A stretch of DNA of 64,000 nt. It comes from Roseburia sp. 1XD42-34. GTDB taxonomy: Bacteria > Bacillota > Bacilli > Bacillales > Amphibacillaceae. Numbering within the stretch: position 1 is the stretch's first letter; each line of letters opens with the position of its first letter. Shown piece after piece: positions 1 to 8,440 of the stretch. The stretch covers positions 62,001 through 126,000 of the forward strand of contig NZ_QWLJ01000008.1 of the NCBI RefSeq assembly GCF_009917385.1, in the 5' to 3' direction. The position numbers and the translations under genes were made by a program. The notes beneath the pieces were generated by a model. The model saw only the letters and a list, made by a program, of their open reading frames with translations. It was not told the origin of the DNA and made no database searches.

Positions 1-261
1 ATTCTGATTTTAGATGAAGCAACTGCAAATATTGACACAGAGACAGAAACGATTATTCAAAAAGCATTAGAGGTTCTAAAAAAAGGGCGGACAACGTTAG
101 TTATTGCACATAGATTATCGACTATTCAGCATGCGGATACCATTTTTGTATTGGATCATGGTACGATAAAAGAGAGAGGAAATCATAACGATTTAATGCA
201 AGCAAAAGGAATTTATTACCAAATGTATCAAATGCAACAAAGAAGCAAGTCTGCTGTGTAG
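1..261 (+). CDS. C-terminal end of an MsbA/YheH-type ABC exporter (partial)
   Basis: The reading frame is open from the first base and ends with TAG; the 5' part lies outside the window. The visible 86 residues are the end of an ABC nucleotide-binding domain: Walker B plus D-loop (LILDEATANID), the switch histidine (VIAHRLST), and the usual exporter tail (GTIKERGNHNDLM, then a short helix). This arrangement, with the ATPase at the C-terminus and 'ERGxHxxL' after the H-loop, is typical of fused membrane-ATPase half-transporters of the MsbA/LmrA class. The tail resembles YheH/YheI of B. subtilis, which would fit the regional synteny, but the substrate cannot be read from this fragment. Confidence 0.85.
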   Translation: MLILDEATANIDTETETIIQKALEVLKKGRTTLVIAHRLSTIQHADTIFVLDHGTIKERGNHNDLMQAKGIYYQMYQMQQRSKSAV

Positions 262-292
262 CATTCAAACATTCAGTTATACGGGGTGGCTT

Positions 293-1123
293 ATGGATAA
301 TGAAAAGCAACAAAAGCAGGACGTTATAGATGAAGATTTATATGAAGAAATAGAGGAAGAAGAACTTTATGCACTCGTACAGTTGGAAAAGGAAAAAGCA
401 TTAGCAAGAGAAAAGCAAAAAAAGGAGAATAAACGGGCAAAACATCCATTTCCTAACTGGATGTTTTGGCTGATCGCCTTTATTCTTTTATTTCAAGTGA
501 TCGCTCTGATTCCTCGAACGTTTTCTATTCCAGCCATTGATTTCTTATTTACGTCGGCTAAACTATCGTTGCAAGATGATATACAAGCTTATAAACGGTC
601 GGTGGTAACGGTTGAAACAACGGACTCAAAAGGAACAGGTTTTTCCATTTCTTCCGATGGCCTGATTTTAACCAATCACCATGTTGTGGAAGGAGAAGAA
701 AACGTTACTGTCGCTTTTGCGGACAATGGTTTATTTGAAGCGGAAGTAAAAGAAGTATATCCCTCCGTCGATTTAGCTGTTTTGCAAACAAATGCCAAAA
801 ATGTACCGTTTCTGGAATTAGCAGATGAGGCTGTTATTGAACAAGATCAACCAATCCGCTTTATTGGGAACCCATTAAATTTTAATGGCATTGCTAATGA
901 AGGAGCAATCATTGGCTATACATTACTTACTTCTTGGGAGGAAGAAGTCGTCATGATAAAAGCTCCTGTATATCGAGGGAATAGCGGTAGTCCAGTATTG
1001 AATGAAGCCGGTCAAGTAATTGGAATTATCTTTGCAACTCTGGATCATAAAGAGCATGGGAGAGTAGGTTTATTTTATCCAATCGATTATTACTATAAGT
1101 ATACAACAAGCAGTGGACGATGA
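293..1123 (+). CDS. Membrane-anchored HtrA-like serine protease without PDZ domain
   Basis: 276 aa. A charged cytoplasmic N-terminus (residues 1-50, rich in E and K) is followed by one transmembrane segment (about 55-74) and an extracytoplasmic trypsin-like S1C domain. The catalytic triad is visible: His130 in TNHHVV, Asp160 in SVDLAVL and Ser231 in GNSGSP. Family members normally carry a C-terminal PDZ domain; this protein stops right after the protease fold, so it is a minimal HtrA-type enzyme. The expected role is degradation of misfolded proteins at the membrane-wall interface (family inference). The ATG follows a GGGGTGG ribosome site 31 bp after the upstream exporter gene, so co-transcription is possible. 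Confidence 0.85.
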   Translation: MDNEKQQKQDVIDEDLYEEIEEEELYALVQLEKEKALAREKQKKENKRAKHPFPNWMFWLIAFILLFQVIALIPRTFSIPAIDFLFTSAKLSLQDDIQAYKRSVVTVETTDSKGTGFSISSDGLILTNHHVVEGEENVTVAFADNGLFEAEVKEVYPSVDLAVLQTNAKNVPFLELADEAVIEQDQPIRFIGNPLNFNGIANEGAIIGYTLLTSWEEEVVMIKAPVYRGNSGSPVLNEAGQVIGIIFATLDHKEHGRVGLFYPIDYYYKYTTSSGR

Positions 1124-1153
1124 AATATTTCTAGTCACTGCTTGTCGTTTCTT
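1106..1153 (+). terminator. Intrinsic terminator overlapping the end of the protease gene
   Basis: A perfect 10-bp inverted repeat (ACAAGCAGTG / CACTGCTTGT) begins inside the last codons of the protease gene, carries the TGA stop in its loop and is followed by a T-rich CGTTTCTTTT. The stem is good; the T-tract is modest. Confidence 0.55.
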
Positions 1154-1164
1154 TTGGCTACCTT

Positions 1165-1252
1165 TTTAGAAAGTAAAAAATGAGGTGCTTGTGGATAACG
1201 AAATAACCGACTAGTCACGTCCAGTTCCATCGCCCAGCAAATAGGCAACAAG
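1165..1252 (+). repeat. Repeat family A, copy 1 (5' part only)
   Basis: This matches the left part of family A: GAAAGTAAAAAATGAGGTGC, then GTGGATAACGAAATAACCG and CGCCCAGCAA. The central and right-hand modules are missing, so it is a truncated copy. It lies between the convergent protease and BCCT genes. Confidence 0.6.
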
Positions 1253-1314
1253 CCAAGTTTTCTAATCTCATAAAAGAAGTCAAAAATAGTTGCGCTTCCA
1301 TCCCGTTTAGGTAA

Positions 1315-2892
1315 TTATCCTTTTCCGCTCTCCCCCTTTTTTGTAATAAAGATGGTTGAAGACTTGTATTCTCGTGATTTACGAAGGTCATCATTTGAAG
1401 CTTTAACAAATGAATATGCTAATAAAAACATAATAAAAATAAGTGGGAAACCACCAATGATACTTGCAGTTTGCAATGTCTCTAAATCACCAATAAACAT
1501 TAATACAAGTGGTAGTAAGCATAGCATAAATGCCCAAAATAAACGATTCCAGCGTAATGGTTCACCAGTTACCTGTTTTTGAACGACAGACGCTAATATA
1601 TAGGATGAGGAGTCGAATGTGGTTGCTAAGAATAGAATGGCTAAAATAGAGAAAGCACCAATTACAATATTGGACATCGGTAGTTGATGGAGAATTTCAA
1701 TAATAGCTGCTGAAGCACCATATTCATTCATAAAGCTAATCACATCAAGGGAACCGGTTAACTGAAGATACAGCCCAAAATTACCGAGAATTCCAAAGAA
1801 TAATACACAACCAAATGTACCATAAATCATTGTCCCTAAAACCATTTCTTTAATTGTACGACCTCTAGAAATACGCGCAACAAATAGCCCAACAAACGGT
1901 GCATATACGACCCACCATGCCCAATAGAACACAGTCCATGACTCAGGGAAACCCGTTTCAGTAAAGCCGCCAAAATCTCTGAACGGTTCGAGCCAGGTAG
2001 CCATCCGGAAAAAGTTGTCTGCCAGTATTCCAATACTGTTAAACGTTGCTTCACTAATAAATAATGTGGGACCGAATATAAAAACAAACGCCATAAAGGT
2101 GATGGTCAACCAAATACTGATATCACTAAGGACTTTAATTCCGCGTCGAAGTCCAGAATATGCGCTAATGGCAAAAATAACCGTACATAAAAGCATGATT
2201 CCTGTTTTCAATCCTAATGTCACCGGAATACCTGTTAAGTCATGAACTCCTTCAGCAATCATAGGCGTGCCTAATGCTAAAGTTGTACCTGCTCCGCCCA
2301 TAAGACCAAACATAAATAAAATATCAATAATATTGCCCAATGGGCCATCAACCAGTTTTCCTAAAACAGGACGAACTGCTTCACTTATTTTCAATACTGG
2401 CTTCTTTCGGACATAGTAAAAATAAGCAATTGGTAGAGCTGGTAGTGTGTATATGGCCCAAGCAATTGGACCCCAGTGGAAAATACCGTAAGATGTTGCC
2501 CATTCAACCGCTTCATTTGATTCAGGAGTGGCTCCAAAAGGGGGACCTTCATAGTAGTAAGCCCATTCAATCATTCCCCAGTAAAGAATACTTGAACCAA
2601 TACCAGCTGCAAATAACATCGCAGCCCACGAAAACGTATTAAATTCTTTCTTGTCCTCTCTATTTCCTAATTTAATACGTCCGTTTTTACTAAATGCTAC
2701 GAAAATTAAAAATAGGAAACAACTAAGACCAAGTAATAAATAAAGAATTCCAAAATTGCTTGTTATAAAGGTATTGGCTACACCGATAACTTCAGCTCCA
2801 GCCTCTGGAAAAAATATAAGCGGAAGAGAAACGCTTAATAAAATGAGCAATGCCCCTAAAAATGTGGGCCAATCAATAAGCTTAAATCGCAT
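1315..2892 (-). CDS. BCCT-family betaine/choline/carnitine transporter
   Basis: 525 aa with about 12 hydrophobic segments. The BCCT signature around TM8 is clear: FYWAWWVVYAPFVGLFVAR followed by ISRGR. A glycine-rich TM5 stretch (GLMGGAGTTLALG) and an aromatic IEWAYYYEGPPFG segment are also present. Family members import quaternary ammonium compounds with sodium or proton symport, or exchange them. The exact substrate cannot be assigned. Together with the opuA locus at 40-44 kb it gives this window two unrelated compatible-solute uptake systems. The ATG start has a GGAAGGG ribosome site about 11 nt upstream. It stands alone on the minus strand. Confidence 0.9.
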   Translation of the reverse strand: MRFKLIDWPTFLGALLILLSVSLPLIFFPEAGAEVIGVANTFITSNFGILYLLLGLSCFLFLIFVAFSKNGRIKLGNREDKKEFNTFSWAAMLFAAGIGSSILYWGMIEWAYYYEGPPFGATPESNEAVEWATSYGIFHWGPIAWAIYTLPALPIAYFYYVRKKPVLKISEAVRPVLGKLVDGPLGNIIDILFMFGLMGGAGTTLALGTPMIAEGVHDLTGIPVTLGLKTGIMLLCTVIFAISAYSGLRRGIKVLSDISIWLTITFMAFVFIFGPTLFISEATFNSIGILADNFFRMATWLEPFRDFGGFTETGFPESWTVFYWAWWVVYAPFVGLFVARISRGRTIKEMVLGTMIYGTFGCVLFFGILGNFGLYLQLTGSLDVISFMNEYGASAAIIEILHQLPMSNIVIGAFSILAILFLATTFDSSSYILASVVQKQVTGEPLRWNRLFWAFMLCLLPLVLMFIGDLETLQTASIIGGFPLIFIMFLLAYSFVKASNDDLRKSREYKSSTIFITKKGESGKG

Positions 2893-3408
2893 TCAAAATC
2901 AAACACCCTTCCAGTAAAATAAAATGTTGCCGATTTTTAAGGACTCTATTAGCGTAGCAAAACTGATATAAACAAACAAATGGCGAAATCATTCATAAAA
3001 TAAATATTTTAAATGATTTACAAGATTTACGGAATGGATGGTTACATTTTCTTAGTTATGCTCGCTTTTGCTACTAAATATAGACCGAACAGAAGAGCTA
3101 AAAAAAAAGTAGTGAATATTTTCGTTAGTACCATAAAGGAAATTCGTAAGTCGAAAGTCGCGGGTATATTTTACCCGAAGACATTACGTTGGTTTTATTA
3201 CATAATAGAAATAAGATAGTCATGTTTATTTAAATAAATTGTAACGATTTTGTGATAGCCAGTAGACAATCTATACGTTACTATATAGTGGCTTTGATTT
3301 TTAGTAAATTTTTGTGGAAACAGCAAAAATTGTCGTAAATTGTTTCTAACTTATTTTGAGTTAAAGACAGGCGTTTGATAATTTATATACAAAGATGGTG
3401 AACACATC
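2893..3408. other. Intergenic spacer upstream of sigI
   Basis: An AT-rich spacer between the divergent BCCT gene and the sigI locus. A 68-codon open frame at 3013-3219 has no ribosome site and a basic, low-complexity product, so I do not call it. No repeat-family copy or structured RNA was recognised here. Confidence 0.5.
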
Positions 3409-3531
3409 GTGAAAGTTATAAATGTTTTATATGATAATAAAGTACGAGTAAAAGTAGATCCTAATACACCCAAAAATAGATATCAAATAACGAAAATTAT
3501 AATGACCAGGGGAGGTTCTTATTCATGTTGA
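3409..3531 (+). CDS. Possible 40-aa leader ORF overlapping the start of sigI
   Basis: A GTG-started frame of 40 codons whose TGA overlaps the sigI ATG (ATGTTGA arrangement). The predicted peptide begins MKVINVLYDNKVRVKV and ends GGSYSC. A GGTG lies 9 nt before the GTG, a weak ribosome site. The overlap would allow translational coupling. Against this, the candidate SigI promoter lies inside the frame, so transcripts from it would not include the ORF. I do not recognise the peptide. Confidence 0.25.
   Translation: MKVINVLYDNKVRVKVDPNTPKNRYQITKIIMTRGGSYSC
3466..3497 (+). promoter_or_regulatory. Candidate autoregulatory SigI-dependent promoter
   Basis: ACACCCAAAAA (-35-like) followed after about 15 bp by CGAAAAT (-10-like). 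SigI promoters are described with a C-rich/A-rich -35 (ACCC..AAA) and a CGAA -10, and sigI operons are usually autoregulated. The pair sits 30-60 bp upstream of the sigI ATG and just before its GGGGAGG ribosome site. This is a match by eye to a short consensus. Confidence 0.4.
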
Positions 3532-4253
3532 GGCATTTGGAAAACGACCTTCCCCTAGAAGAATTGATTGCATTAGCTCAAAAGGGCGATCAATCGGTTC
3601 AGAATTATTTACTTAAAACATACCAGCCTTTTATTGCTAAATGTGTGTCGGAAGTCTGTAAGCGATACATAGACACAACAAAAGACGATGAATTTAGCAT
3701 TGGACTTTCGGCTTTCAATGAGGCTATTATTTCGTATAATCGAGAAAGGGGGAGTTCTTTTTTAGCTTTCGCTAAACTAGTTATAAAAAGAAAAGTGATT
3801 GATTATATTAGGTATACACGAAAAAGCCCTGCAGCAATATCATTGGATGAAACGTACGACATTGAATTGATGGAAAACCCAACCGAAATTATTGCTGCAA
3901 AGCAACAGTATCAGTTAGCACAGGACTCATGGTACCGAAAGCAAGAGATTCTTGATTTTAAAGAGAAATTAAAAGAATATAAACTGAGTTTAGCTGAATT
4001 GACGGAAGTTGCGCCGAAACATCGAGATGCACGCGAAACAGCAATTCGCACGGCCATAACGTTGTATGAAGATGAGCAACTAAGGGGTTATGTTTTAGCT
4101 AAACGTAAGCTGCCAATTAAACAACTAGTTAAAAAAGTGGAGATCAGTAAAAAGACGATAGAGAGAAACAGAAAATATATTTTAGCTATTTTTATTGTGC
4201 TTAAAGAGGATTATTTGTACCTCAAGGATTATTTAAAGGTGGTGAGGCAGTGA
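3525..4253 (+). CDS. sigI: RNA polymerase sigma factor SigI
   Basis: 242 aa, the usual length for SigI. The N-terminal half carries sigma region 2 (about residues 15-105), including SFLAFAKLVIKRKVIDYIRY, the core-binding / -10-recognising helices. The C-terminal 60 residues form the SigI-type DNA-binding region (PIKQLVKKVEISKKTIERNR). SigI is an alternative sigma factor linked to heat or cell-envelope stress in Bacillus and to polysaccharide sensing in some clostridia. The stop codon overlaps the next gene, rsgI, by 4 nt, the diagnostic pairing. A strong GGGGAGG site lies 10 nt before the ATG. Confidence 0.93.
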   Translation: MLRHLENDLPLEELIALAQKGDQSVQNYLLKTYQPFIAKCVSEVCKRYIDTTKDDEFSIGLSAFNEAIISYNRERGSSFLAFAKLVIKRKVIDYIRYTRKSPAAISLDETYDIELMENPTEIIAAKQQYQLAQDSWYRKQEILDFKEKLKEYKLSLAELTEVAPKHRDARETAIRTAITLYEDEQLRGYVLAKRKLPIKQLVKKVEISKKTIERNRKYILAIFIVLKEDYLYLKDYLKVVRQ

Positions 4254-5059
4254 ATAAAGGGATCATCATGGAACAGCGCCGCAAGTATATGGTTGTATTG
4301 ACAAAAGACGGCGCTTTTTATAAGGCTATGCCAATAAAAGGCGTAGATATAGGCATGGAGGTTATTTTTGAACCGTTTTCAAAACGAAAAAAATCTATGT
4401 TATTGCATCGAAAAAAGGATTACAGTAGTTTTTTAAGTTTTTTTGCTTTTATGAGTATGATTTTATTTTTTGTCCTTCCATTTTGCTTTATTACTAAGAA
4501 TGATAAAGTCTATGCATATGTTGGCATTCATTTGAACCATAGTATTGAGTTTGAATTAAACCAAGATTTAAATGTGCAAACTATTCGAACAACAACCCAT
4601 GAAGCAGAACAGTTGACGAAACAATTGGTGAATTATAAAGATCAACATTTGGCAGATGTAATTCGACGAATTATGGAAAAAACAGAAGAAACTGGATTTA
4701 CAAATAAACAAAAACATATGATTGTTGGAATTAGCTCATTACAAGAGGGAGATGCAAATCTTATTACGTCTATTAGGCAAGAGCTTTATCCTCAACCATC
4801 CGATTGGGAAATAACTACTGTTTATGTCCCGAATGAAATTAGAAATTTAGCACAGGCAAAAGAGATATCGATGGATGAGTTGATGGCAAAGACAATGGAA
4901 GAAAAACCTAGACTCTATAATTCCTCAAACATGGAAATGGACATGGATGACAAGGATAAGGCACTTATACAATCTTTTTATAATTCTAAAATCAATCATC
5001 CACCAAGCGTTTCAGATGATAGAGGAAATAAGCAAAGTCAATCCACCTTTTTGGAATGA
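4250..5059 (+). CDS. rsgI: Membrane-bound anti-sigma factor RsgI
   Basis: 269 aa from a GTG that overlaps the sigI stop; AGGTGGTGAGG lies just upstream. An ATG seven codons in is the alternative start. The N-terminal 55 residues match the RsgI anti-sigma domain (MVVLTKDGAFYKA, then IGMEVIFEP). One transmembrane helix follows (about 62-83), then an extracytoplasmic domain starting VYAYVGIHLNHSIEFELN, the conserved segment after the membrane in RsgI proteins. The C-terminal tail (about 225-269) is polar and low-complexity, with no carbohydrate-binding module, as in Bacillus-type RsgI. It is expected to sequester SigI at the membrane until a signal releases it. Confidence 0.92.
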   Translation: MNKGIIMEQRRKYMVVLTKDGAFYKAMPIKGVDIGMEVIFEPFSKRKKSMLLHRKKDYSSFLSFFAFMSMILFFVLPFCFITKNDKVYAYVGIHLNHSIEFELNQDLNVQTIRTTTHEAEQLTKQLVNYKDQHLADVIRRIMEKTEETGFTNKQKHMIVGISSLQEGDANLITSIRQELYPQPSDWEITTVYVPNEIRNLAQAKEISMDELMAKTMEEKPRLYNSSNMEMDMDDKDKALIQSFYNSKINHPPSVSDDRGNKQSQSTFLE

Positions 5060-5108
5060 AAAAGTATATCAACAAAAAAAGCGAAGACAATAAGCAAATA
5101 CTATGTAA

Positions 5109-5150
5109 GCAAAAGCCGAACAATCCATTTATAATTGTTCGGCTTATTTG
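5109..5150 (+). terminator. Terminator of the sigI-rsgI operon
   Basis: A 12-bp perfect stem, AAGCCGAACAAT / ATTGTTCGGCTT, with a 9-nt loop, 50 bp after the rsgI stop. It is followed by ATTTGC rather than a long T-run, so termination may be partial. Confidence 0.6.
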
Positions 5151-5164
5151 CATAAAAAATCTCT

Positions 5165-5287
5165 CATCGCTATGTCAAAATGCTTCGCTTTCCGCGAGGT
5201 GCGTCTCAGCTTCTACGGAAAACAAAAAACGCTTTTCTGCGGGATCTTCAGCTCGCGCTATTCCCACAAGGGTCTACATATTTTGAC
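5165..5287. repeat. Palindromic MITE-like element with TGTCAAAATGC ends
   Basis: About 120 bp flanked by imperfect inverted ends (GCTATGTCAAAATGC at the left; AGCGTAGTCAAAATAT read from the right). The interior is locally GC-rich with CTTTCCGCGAGG and TTCCCACAAGG segments. Similar palindromes with TGTCAAAATGCTTCGCTTTCCGCG-like ends occur in many Bacillaceae spacers (from memory). It appears once in this window and differs from families A and B. A 76-codon frame across it is not a gene. Confidence 0.55.
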
Positions 5288-5363
5288 TACGCTAAAACTT
5301 GCGTTTATATAATTGGTGATTGATCGTTTTTTTAATCTGCTGTTTTAGTTAAGTGCCAGCCGT

Positions 5364-5600
5364 TTATATCTTCATAATTGTCGAAGGTTCGTACTTCATG
5401 GCATGGTCCAAATAGTAAAGCAGATTATCATGCGATTCCATGATTTTTTGCTCATCAGGTGAATAATGAAAAGCATGCAAGAACAATTGTATTTTCTTGG
5501 ACAGGATATCATCGTTTGTTCGAACCATGAGCACGAGCAAGTCATCCCAGTATCCCCAAAGCGTATAGTAAAGTGCTTTATCATAGTCAGGTATATCCAT
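5364..5600 (-). CDS. YhdB-like small protein of unknown function
   Basis: 78 aa, acidic and aromatic-rich (DYDKALYYTLWGYWDDLLVL, then MVRTNDDILSKK), with no transmembrane segment or signal. I recognise it as resembling the YhdB family of Bacillus from the 'DYDxALYYT...WDxLLVLMVRTxDD' pattern, recalled rather than searched. The ATG is preceded by an AGGAGGG-like site (read on the minus strand at about 5606-5612). It is a monocistronic gene convergent with sigI-rsgI. Function unknown. Confidence 0.6.
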   Translation of the reverse strand: MDIPDYDKALYYTLWGYWDDLLVLMVRTNDDILSKKIQLFLHAFHYSPDEQKIMESHDNLLYYLDHAMKYEPSTIMKI

Positions 5601-5765
5601 ATTTGCCCTCCTTAAACATGTAAGGGTTACTTATAGCATTCCCGTATTATATATATATTGTCTGAAACAAAAATGGTGTATTTGCCATAAAAAGGTGCTG
5701 TCGCTACGTATAATCCTATTTGTTTGCTTCATACTAAAGGCAAAACCAAAGGAGGTATAACATAC

Positions 5766-6380
5766 ATGAAAATCAAATTATTTTCTTTCATTGCTATTCT
5801 TGGGTTGGTATTAGCTGGATGCATGAATAACGATGACAATAATAACGGAAACAAAAATGCTGACGATAATGTAGAACAAACGAGATATAATAATAACACT
5901 GGAGAGGGAATGACAGGCGATCGTAATTACGATATGACAAGATCGGCTGAACGAGACCAAGATAATAACAATAATGCCAATCGTTATGAGGTCTCTAAAG
6001 AAGCTTCTGAAAGAATCACCAGAGAAATTGATGAGATTGATACCGCATATGTATTAACAATGGATAACAATGCATATGTTGCTGCTGGTTTAGATACGAA
6101 TGATACCAATGTAGAAAACAAAAACACTGGGAATAACACAGCGAATAATACAAATAATGTGGATAAAGGAAATGAACTGACAGATGATGTAAAGTCAAGA
6201 ATAAAGCAAATTGTACAATCTGTTGATGCTGATATTGACAACGTTTATGTATCTACAAATCCAGACTTTCTAAACTTAACCCAAAATTACGCCAATGATG
6301 TGGAAAATGGTAAACCTGTTAAAGGATTTTTTGACCAGTTTGGAAATATGATAGAACGATTATTTCCACAAAATCGTTAA
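5766..6380 (+). CDS. YhcN/YlaJ-family sporulation lipoprotein
   Basis: 204 aa. The start is the ATG after AAAGGAGG rather than the longer frame beginning at 5724. It has a lipoprotein signal with lipobox LAGC (Cys19). A long N/D-rich linker (about residues 20-75) follows, then a compact domain from about residue 80 (SERITREIDEIDTAYVLTMD, later DADIDNVYVSTNPDF) typical of YhcN/YlaJ proteins found in spore membranes. An N-rich insertion (about 115-140) interrupts that domain. Probably anchored in the forespore or inner spore membrane; molecular role not known. Confidence 0.85.
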   Translation: MKIKLFSFIAILGLVLAGCMNNDDNNNGNKNADDNVEQTRYNNNTGEGMTGDRNYDMTRSAERDQDNNNNANRYEVSKEASERITREIDEIDTAYVLTMDNNAYVAAGLDTNDTNVENKNTGNNTANNTNNVDKGNELTDDVKSRIKQIVQSVDADIDNVYVSTNPDFLNLTQNYANDVENGKPVKGFFDQFGNMIERLFPQNR

Positions 6381-6388
6381 TACCAATA

Positions 6389-6432
6389 CGAGTAAATCTC
6401 TAGAACATCTACTGAGATTTACTCGTTTTTTA
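6389..6432 (+). terminator. Terminator after the YhcN-like gene
   Basis: Stem CGAGTAAATCTC / GAGATTTACTCG followed by TTTTTT. A textbook intrinsic terminator 8 bp after the stop codon. Confidence 0.85.
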
Positions 6433-6472
6433 ATTAAATCATTTTTTAGAAGTGAAGCTGTGGCTTTACCAC

Positions 6473-6670
6473 GTATATAAGGAGTTGAAGAGCCGCGCTT
6501 CAGGAGTTGGATAATTAAATAACCACTATCCTTTGTTGAATACTTTACTATCTCAATATAACAGCACCTAAATACCTGATTCATTCAGAGGACTTAAGGT
6601 CTTACCATTATGGTACTAACAAGGGATGGGGGATGAATGAAAATCCCCACTGATCAGTAAGGAAAATTGC
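6473..6670 (+). repeat. Repeat family B copy (B1)
   Basis: It starts GTATATAAGGAGTTG and contains AACAGCACCTAAATACC and GACTTAAGGTC-type hairpins. It ends with a GGGGGATGAATGAAAATCCCC hairpin-type module. It shares all main landmarks of family B, with a diverged tail after CACTGAT. It fills most of the spacer between the YhcN-like gene and the dipeptidase gene. Confidence 0.6.
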
Positions 6671-6720
6671 CCGGGAAATTTTTTAGGCTGAATTCCGAGT
6701 TTACGAAATGTATATTAGCT

Positions 6721-6749
6721 TTAGCAAAAGTCAAGGCATATGCTAAAAT
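6721..6749 (+). promoter_or_regulatory. Candidate SigA promoter of the dipeptidase gene
   Basis: TTAGCA, a 17-bp spacer, then TGC-TAAAAT (extended -10). It is followed 23 bp later by the AGGAGG ribosome site of the dipeptidase gene. Consensus match by eye. Confidence 0.4.
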
Positions 6750-6784
6750 ATATGCATACAAACATATTTACAGGAGGTTTTATG

Positions 6785-8158
6785 ATGAGTGAACAAGTAT
6801 TGCGTTATTTACAAACAAATCGAAATAGGTTACTCGATAACCTTTTTAGCTTTTTAAAAATTCCAAGCATAAGCGCAGATAGTAACCATCGACAAGATAT
6901 TGAAAAAGCAGCAGATTATATTGTTACATATTTACATGATATAGGCTTTGATTTAGCTGAGAAACAGCCAACGAATAATCACCCTCTTGTATATGCAGAA
7001 TACAATGGTGCCGGTTCACAAGCACCAACAGTTTTATTGTATGGACATTATGATGTACAACCAGCAGACCCGCTTGAACTTTGGCAAAGTGAGCCATTTC
7101 AGCCGGAAATAAGAGAAGGGAGATTATTTGCGCGAGGTGCAAGTGATGATAAAGGCCAAGTATTTATGCATTTTGCGGTATTTGAAGCATTTTTTAAAAC
7201 AGTAGGAAAATTGCCATTAAACGTGAAAGTGTGTATGGAAGGGGAAGAAGAGATTGGTAGTGAAAATTTGTATGAAATACTGTATGCAAAGAAGGAACAG
7301 TTTGCGGCCGATTTTGCTGTAATCTCTGATTCGGGAATGGTTGCTAAAAATCAGCCGACCATTTTGTATGGCTTAAAAGGCTTTACCGGTTTAGAAATAA
7401 CAGTAACTGGTCCTGATCATGATTTACACTCTGGTATGTATGGCGGAGCAATTCGTAATCCAATTATGGCATTAAGCCATATTTTAGCTTCCATGAAGAA
7501 TAAGGAAGAAATCGTTACAGTAGAGGGATTTTACAATGATGTAGAGCCTTTAACAGAAGAGGAACGAGCATTGATGGCAAAAGCGCCTAGCGAAGATTTT
7601 GCTAAAGCAGCTGGTGTCGATCAAACTGTTTCTGAGAAAGGCTATACAGCAGTTGAACATACGATGGGTCGACCAACATTTGAAATAAATGGAATGTTTG
7701 GAGGGTACCAGGGGGAAGGTACAAAAACCATTATTCCTTCAACAGCTACAGCTAAGATTACTTGTCGCCTAGTGCCTGGACAAGATCCTGAAAACGTGCA
7801 GCAATTATTAGAGGATCATATCATGAAAACTGCACCAGCTGGTGTTAGGGTTCATGTAAAAAAGGAGAAATTATCTGCTAAAGCATATAAAGTAGAACCA
7901 AATCACCCATTAATAAAAAAGGCAGCTGAAGCTTATTCGAAAGCTTTCCAATCTGAAACTGTATATGTACGGATGGGAGGGTCAATTCCAGTGGTAGAAT
8001 GGATTCAAGCGTTATATGATATACCAATTGTCTTATTAGGGTTTGGAACTCCTGATGATCGTTTGCATTCCCCTAATGAAAGTTTTCCTTTAGATAGTTT
8101 TGATAAAGGTATGGAGACGCTAGTCTATTATTGGCAAGCAGTCGGTCATCAGGGTTAA
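6785..8158 (+). CDS. M20-family dipeptidase
   Basis: 457 aa from the second of two adjacent ATGs, chosen because it sits 7 nt from AGGAGG; starting one codon earlier is equally possible. Zinc-ligand motifs of the M20 (ArgE/DapE/CPG2) family are in order: GHYDVQPAD, RGASDDKGQ, MEGEEEIGS (catalytic Glu pair) and, after the inserted dimerisation domain (HSGMYGGAIRNP), a C-terminal histidine in LHSPNE. The layout matches the cytosolic dipeptidase / acetylornithine-deacetylase-like subgroup of about 460 aa. The expected reaction is hydrolysis of dipeptides in the cytoplasm; the natural substrate cannot be told. It is monocistronic between repeat-containing spacers. Confidence 0.88.
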   Translation: MSEQVLRYLQTNRNRLLDNLFSFLKIPSISADSNHRQDIEKAADYIVTYLHDIGFDLAEKQPTNNHPLVYAEYNGAGSQAPTVLLYGHYDVQPADPLELWQSEPFQPEIREGRLFARGASDDKGQVFMHFAVFEAFFKTVGKLPLNVKVCMEGEEEIGSENLYEILYAKKEQFAADFAVISDSGMVAKNQPTILYGLKGFTGLEITVTGPDHDLHSGMYGGAIRNPIMALSHILASMKNKEEIVTVEGFYNDVEPLTEEERALMAKAPSEDFAKAAGVDQTVSEKGYTAVEHTMGRPTFEINGMFGGYQGEGTKTIIPSTATAKITCRLVPGQDPENVQQLLEDHIMKTAPAGVRVHVKKEKLSAKAYKVEPNHPLIKKAAEAYSKAFQSETVYVRMGGSIPVVEWIQALYDIPIVLLGFGTPDDRLHSPNESFPLDSFDKGMETLVYYWQAVGHQG

Positions 8159-8440
8159 AAACCATATTTTTCTTTGGGGAAAATCAAAAAAAAATCAAAG
8201 GGGCAATCTCACTTTTCGATATTTTAATAAGCAAAATTAAATCACATTACTTACCTGCATTAACAGGTAGTAAGAGCCCTTTTCATCCCCCATAATGCGA
8301 AAAGGTAAAGCGAGATAATTTATACGCCAAATTTCTGATTTTGTGCCTTTAGGATGAATCCTTGCGTTAGCAAGCACACTGGTAGGGGTAATTCCATCCC
8401 TGCCAATTGAAATCTCATTTAAACATGGAGGGGAAGAAAT
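8159..8440. other. Spacer with short hairpins
   Basis: No gene. It holds small inverted repeats (ACCTGC/GCAGGT-like with ATTAA loop near 8255; CTGGTAGGGGTAATTCCATCC near 8380). The last resembles the palindromic end of family B but is too diverged to call as a copy. Confidence 0.35.

Noticed and set aside
3013..3219. 68-codon frame upstream of sigI
   Set aside because: No ribosome site; low-complexity basic product in an AT-rich spacer.
5056..5286. 76-codon frame overlapping the rsgI stop
   Set aside because: It consists of a terminator and the palindromic repeat; not coding.
5984..6241. Antisense frames opposite the YhcN-like gene
   Set aside because: Shadow of the N/D-rich coding strand; no start signals.
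8255..8400. Possible riboswitch upstream of the YueD-like gene
   Set aside because: Several hairpins but no match to riboswitch cores I know and no terminator next to the ribosome site.
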